Positions 6,093-8,720 of a DNA stretch of 8,720 bases are shown in pieces. Made by a program: the position numbers and the translations under genes. The DNA is from JABLTI01 sp030629105 (GTDB lineage: Archaea; Asgardarchaeota; Heimdallarchaeia; JABLTI01): assembly GCA_030629105.1 (NCBI GenBank), contig DAOVPS010000140.1, positions 1-8,720 on the forward strand, read 5' to 3'. Position 1 is the first letter of the stretch, and each line of letters starts with the position of its first letter. Under the pieces are notes generated by a model. The model searched no databases. It was not told the DNA's origin and saw nothing but the letters and a program-made list of their open reading frames with translations.

Positions 6093-7256
6093 TCTCCTAG
6101 AAACAATAACGGATGCAATAATTACTGAACTTATAAGAATGGTAACAGATGGCAAAGAGATACCAAAGATGTTGGTAGGGGGAGTCGTTGGTGGAGGAGT
6201 AAGTGTTGGTGTAAAACCATTAAGAAATTCTGTAGGTTCAATTGTAACTGTAGGTACTTGCGCTGAATACTTTCTAATTTTAAGACAATCTATGTAAATT
6301 TGAAAAGTCTTACCAGCAAAAGTAGTAAAAACAAAACGATCGTTTTTTGCGGGGGAATAGCGATAATTAATGTTCTTAGCTTCACCCAGTAAAGCTAAAT
6401 TCTCATGATAGAAGTGTTGGCTATAATTAGAAGTACTATTAAAATGAATACTTGCGAAGTACCAGTTGTTTTCAACATAATTGTCTATGTAATGGTAGGA
6501 AGTATCATAATAATGGATTTGATTAGCTCCTCTACTACCCCAGTAAGTGTTGCCACCAGTATTATTAGTAATGGAACTATCAGTGTAATAAGGAGTAGCT
6601 GAATCAGAGCTTTTGACAGGTTTAGCTCAATATTCAAAAATTTTCCCGACAGCATCAACATTAAAGTTACGCAAACCATTTCCAGTTGGATCAGGAGATT
6701 GATCAACGAATAAACCACGGTCACCAATTTTGCTAGTGGAGGAAACAGAGAGATTAATATTAGGATTAGGAGATGTGAACCATCCATCTGGAAATGCACC
6801 TAAATTTTGACCTTCAAAATCATCAAAGAAATCAAAGATATTGGTACCATTGGAAACAGAGGGAGCAGCAGAATTGTTGTAATACATGAAAATAGAAGTA
6901 TTACCAGACGCTAAACTAGGACAATTGACCCAGATGCTGCTATTACCAGAAACATTCCAATCCTCAACCCAATGAGCTAAAGAATCGTTGTTGGAATTGA
7001 CAAAACGAATGTCAGCACCATTAGGTTGGAAGAAAGAATAATCAAAACTATCAGGAATATCAATCAAAACCTGATAATCAGTCAAGAGAGACGAAGGATT
7101 TGTGATAACAATCTCATTACGAACGTCCCAAAGAACAGCATCAATATTCGTCGAAAATTCATCAGAAAAATTATTCACTTCTCCAAGAGAAGGAGAAGAA
7201 GCAAAAAGAAAAAAACTAGTAGATAAAATCAAAAAAATAGTGAATTTACTCCTCAT
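6081..7256 (-). CDS. DUF2341/LamG-like cell-surface protein, split by an in-frame TGA
   Basis: The reading frame spans 392 codons. Codons 1-209 give a signal peptide (about 1-25, MRSKFTIFLILSTSFFLF) and a DUF2341 domain (about 48-148) with LTDYQVLIDI, ADIRFVNSN, HWVEDW and MYYNNSA. Codon 210 is TGA (6627-6629). The same frame continues for 181 codons without another stop: a LamG-like second half ending FQIYIDCLKIRKY (318-330), a Pro/Thr-rich stalk (334-362), a membrane helix (about 364-386) and the cytosolic tail RRKRE. The second half contains no ATG or GTG, so it cannot easily be a separate gene. The first half alone would be secreted without an anchor. The residue before TGA gives FEY-stop-AKP, where tryptophan would suit the fold, one base change from TGG. 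A recent nonsense mutation, an assembly error or readthrough are all possible. GAGGT at 7263-7267 supports the start. The likely role is an exported, membrane-anchored binding or adhesion protein. Confidence 0.7.
6627..6629 (-). other. in-frame TGA at codon 210 of the surface-protein gene
   Basis: The codon sequence is GAA TAT TGA GCT AAA. Translation before and after it is coherent in one frame. Selenocysteine is unlikely: there is no redox motif around it and no SECIS element that I recognise downstream. Confidence 0.75.
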
Positions 7257-7325
7257 TTCAAAACCTCATGAAATACTAAGATAAAATAGTAAAAGACAAT
7301 AATAAAGATATTGAGAAAAAGAAAC

Positions 7326-7337
7326 AAAAAAAAAAAA
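7326..7337 (-). terminator. T12 tract on the minus strand, possible terminator
   Basis: The run reads as twelve Ts on the minus strand, 10 bases after the stop of the weak small frame at 7348-7563. T-runs in the non-template strand terminate archaeal RNA polymerase. It could equally be an upstream AT-rich part of the surface-protein promoter. Confidence 0.3.
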
Positions 7338-7347
7338 GAAAAATAAC

Positions 7348-7563
7348 CTACATAGGAGCATCATTAAAGATAGTTCTGATTTTTTTTACTTGATTTAATT
7401 GATATAAATGTTTCTCGACGAGACAAAAAGAGAACTTAGGAAGTAAAGCAAGATATAGAGAACAACCTAACAATCTAAACTGACAACTATTTATAAATAA
7501 AAGACTAATAAAAGAACGGAGAGCAATTTTACTTTCATAGTTCAACTGCTCTCCGAATCCCAT
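7348..7563 (-). CDS. small hypothetical protein, doubtful
   Basis: The 71-codon frame starts with ATG at 7561-7563, preceded on the minus strand by GGGGAGAGAGG (about 7567-7577), which could bind ribosomes, and ends in TAG ten bases before the T12 tract. The product is moderately hydrophobic in its middle (about 18-48) with four cysteines, but has no clear signal peptide and no family I recognise. The first codons overlap the 9-bp inverted repeat, and a plus-strand promoter-like signal points the other way, so the frame may be accidental. Confidence 0.22.
   Translation of the reverse strand: MGFGEQLNYESKIALRSFISLLFINSCQFRLLGCSLYLALLPKFSFCLVEKHLYQLNQVKKIRTIFNDAPM
7490..7497 (+). promoter_or_regulatory. 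TATA box upstream of the structured intergenic segment
   Basis: TTTATAAA is among the best TATA matches in the window. Transcription would begin about 7517-7522, which coincides with the first base of the 9-bp stem. The core is palindromic (ATTTATAAAT), so it could also work leftwards. Confidence 0.45.
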
Positions 7564-7634
7564 AAACCTCTCTCCCCAATAAAATAACTCCCTTTTCCTG
7601 TGACGGGGGCTTTCTTTGCCCCTGTCCTATTTTC
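7517..7634 (+). ncRNA. candidate structured small RNA or 5' leader of the FG-GAP gene
   Basis: The segment starts where the TATA box at 7490 would begin transcription. It opens with a 9-bp perfect stem, CGGAGAGCA (7517-7525) with TGCTCTCCG (7547-7555), around a 21-base loop. A pyrimidine-rich linker follows. It ends in a second 9-bp stem, GACGGGGGC (7602-7610) with GCCCCTGTC (7618-7626), containing one G-U pair and a TTTCTTT loop, then CTATTTT. The layout of promoter, 5' stem and terminator-like 3' hairpin suggests a transcript of about 115 bases. It might instead be the 5' leader of the gene at 7735. I match it to no known RNA family or riboswitch. Confidence 0.3.
7602..7626. terminator. GC-rich hairpin followed by a T-containing pyrimidine tract
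   Basis: A 9-bp stem with five consecutive Gs stands out in very AT-rich non-coding DNA. Downstream is CTATTTTCCCTTTC. It may terminate or attenuate transcription, or be a structural element of an RNA. Confidence 0.4.
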
Positions 7635-7725
7635 CCTTTCTCAGACGATTCTGTAACTAACATTTTCCTGTTTTTCTACGAAAAGTAAATGAATAACTAA
7701 GCTTTTATTAATCATAATTTTGGGT

Positions 7726-7730
7726 AGGAT
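7726..7730 (+). promoter_or_regulatory. ribosome binding site that supports the TTG start of the FG-GAP gene
   Basis: AGGAT lies 4-9 bases before the TTG at 7735, and an in-frame TAA at 7732-7734 directly precedes it. Starting here gives a complete signal peptide. The first in-frame ATG (7816) would remove it. Confidence 0.6.
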
Positions 7731-7734
7731 GTAA

Positions 7735-8720
7735 TTGCAGAATTTTAAAAAGAAACTCTTTACAATTTTCTTGATTTGTTGTTTTTTAATTATTAAATTC
7801 GATTCTATTAATGCAATGAAAAATGATGATGAATTTGATTATGGATTATTACCTAATGCCAGTATGTACCAAAAATGGCTCTATGATACAGCAGGTATTG
7901 TTGATTCCACACCAGCAGCGGCTGATCTTACTGGTGATGGTTATTTAGAGATGGTTTTTGGTTCTAATGATAATAGAATCTATTGCGTTAATCATTTAGG
8001 TGCTCATCTGTGGAACTACACTACTGGTGGTGATGTTTTATCCTCACCGGTAATTGCTGATCTTACTGGTGATGGTTTTTTAGAAATTGTTGTTGGTTCC
8101 TATGATAATTATGTTTATTGTCTTAATTCCTCTGGAGCTTTACTTTGGAGTTTTGATACTGGGCAGGATGTTTTATCAGCACCAACTATAGCTGATTTAA
8201 ACAATGATGGATTTCTAGAGATAATTGTTGGTACGGATTACGATATTTTTTGTTTATTTAATAATGGGACAGTTTATTGGAGTGAATACAGCATTAGAGA
8301 TTATATGACTCCTGTTGTTGCTGATTTGAATAATGATGGTTTTTTAGAAGTTATTTTCACCGATAATATTCAAATAGTAGTTCTTGGCTATGGTGGTTGG
8401 GGTCTTGGTAGTTTTGAGATAACCGAAAGTATTTCACCAGCAATTGCAGATGTTGACCAAGATGGTGAAAAAGAAATTTTAATTATTGGTAACTCTTATG
8501 ACGGTGAAGGTCTTTATTGTTTTAGTTGTGAACCTGAAACTATTAATTTTGATGTGAAATGGTTCTATCCTCTAAGGATTCATCCCAATTTTCCTTCTCC
8601 CGTAACAGGAGATTTAGACAACGATGGTACCTTTGAAATTATTGTTTGTTCTGAAGAGATGGAATCTCTATTATGTATAGATCATTTAGGAGTAATGGAA
8701 TGGGTATATGAGATTTCAGA
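7735..8720 (+). CDS. secreted FG-GAP/VCBS repeat beta-propeller protein (3' end outside window)
   Basis: At least 328 residues are visible and the frame runs off the right edge. With the TTG start, the N-terminus is a signal peptide: QNFKKKL (2-8), a hydrophobic core (9-20), and a likely cleavage after SINA (24-27). Six repeats carry calcium-loop motifs of the DxxxDGxxE type: DLTGDGYLE (64), DLTGDGFLE (109), DLNNDGFLE (154 and 197), DVDQDGEKE (239) and DLDNDGTFE (293), 42-54 residues apart. These are the blades of an integrin-alpha-like FG-GAP propeller or a PQQ-like variant. Motifs such as IYCVNHLGAHLW and VYCLNSSGALLW mark the strands between loops. Such proteins act outside the cell in adhesion or ligand binding. 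An anchor, if any, lies beyond the window. It diverges from the DUF2341 surface protein, and codons rich in final T set both apart from the A-rich operon. Confidence 0.85.
   Translation, partial: MQNFKKKLFTIFLICCFLIIKFDSINAMKNDDEFDYGLLPNASMYQKWLYDTAGIVDSTPAAADLTGDGYLEMVFGSNDNRIYCVNHLGAHLWNYTTGGDVLSSPVIADLTGDGFLEIVVGSYDNYVYCLNSSGALLWSFDTGQDVLSAPTIADLNNDGFLEIIVGTDYDIFCLFNNGTVYWSEYSIRDYMTPVVADLNNDGFLEVIFTDNIQIVVLGYGGWGLGSFEITESISPAIADVDQDGEKEILIIGNSYDGEGLYCFSCEPETINFDVKWFYPLRIHPNFPSPVTGDLDNDGTFEIIVCSEEMESLLCIDHLGVMEWVYEIS

Larger units (their letters stand above)
7257..7734. other. 478-base intergenic region between two divergent surface-protein genes
   Basis: Nearest the leftward gene is an A-rich stretch with a Shine-Dalgarno (7263-7267) and a possible minus-strand TATA element (TTTATTAT on the minus strand, about 7299-7306). 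Then come a 12-A run (7326-7337), a weak minus-strand reading frame (7348-7563), a plus-strand TATA box (7490-7497), a 9-bp stem (7517-7555) and a GC-rich hairpin (7602-7626). A pyrimidine-rich tract follows, and then about 100 AT-rich bases in which I see only the Shine-Dalgarno of the FG-GAP gene. Confidence 0.6.

Noticed and set aside
6067..6602. Plus-strand frames at 6067-6297 and 6405-6602, and a minus-strand frame at 6485-6799
   Set aside because: They are antisense or out-of-frame shadows of the long surface-protein frame, which alone gives domain-like sequence, a stalk and a membrane anchor.
6627..6629. TGA reassigned to tryptophan or used for selenocysteine in this genome
   Set aside because: TGA ends pyrC at a sensible length, and all other tryptophans I checked, including those in this gene, are TGG. 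No redox motif or recognisable SECIS accompanies the codon.
7517..7555. tRNA or tRNA-like element, because the stem looks like an acceptor arm and GTTCAAC like a T loop
   Set aside because: The element is only 39 bases on either strand, with no anticodon arm and no T-stem pairing.

Overview
The window looks like chromosomal DNA of an AT-rich archaeon. By eye G+C is about one third. The reasons are the gene content (a CBS pair with a zinc ribbon, a Mut7-C PIN-like nuclease, a stand-alone AMMECR1 protein, and secreted DUF2341 and FG-GAP proteins with a stalk and C-terminal membrane anchor), TATA-like boxes rather than bacterial -35/-10 pairs, and a mix of Shine-Dalgarno and apparently leaderless starts. 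An Asgard-type or other mesophilic archaeon would fit, but no single gene here fixes the lineage. The code is standard: genes end in TAA, TAG and TGA, and every tryptophan I checked is TGG.

Bases 1-269 hold a possible 3' end of an upstream gene and a promoter-like stretch. Bases 270-4452 carry five genes on the plus strand, 30-93 bases apart and probably at least partly cotranscribed: a two-CBS protein with a zinc ribbon, a four-CBS protein, dihydroorotase (pyrC), a Mut7-C nuclease-like protein and an AMMECR1-family protein. CBS modules commonly bind adenine nucleotides. Two of them beside a pyrimidine-synthesis enzyme suggest a nucleotide- or energy-sensing cluster, which is inference.

A DinB/DfsB-like gene (4456-4950, minus) converges on the AMMECR1 gene with a 3-base gap. 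It diverges from an aldo/keto reductase (5081-6061, plus) across 130 bases that contain two perfect inverted repeats. The reductase then converges on a minus-strand surface-protein gene, with a hairpin between them.

The right end (6081-8720) holds two divergently transcribed envelope or secreted proteins. The leftward one has a signal peptide, a DUF2341 domain, a LamG-like region, a Pro/Thr stalk, a membrane helix and an RRKRE tail, but an in-frame TGA at 6627-6629 splits it. The rightward one starts at TTG (7735), has a signal peptide and at least six FG-GAP calcium-loop repeats, and runs off the window. The 478 bases between them contain a good TATA box, a 9-bp stem placed where its transcript would start, and a GC-rich hairpin. 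This could be a small structured RNA or a leader of the FG-GAP gene. A weak 71-codon reading frame lies on the opposite strand.

The two most useful observations are the in-frame TGA and the structured intergenic region. I see no CRISPR array, insertion sequence, tRNA or intact rRNA gene.
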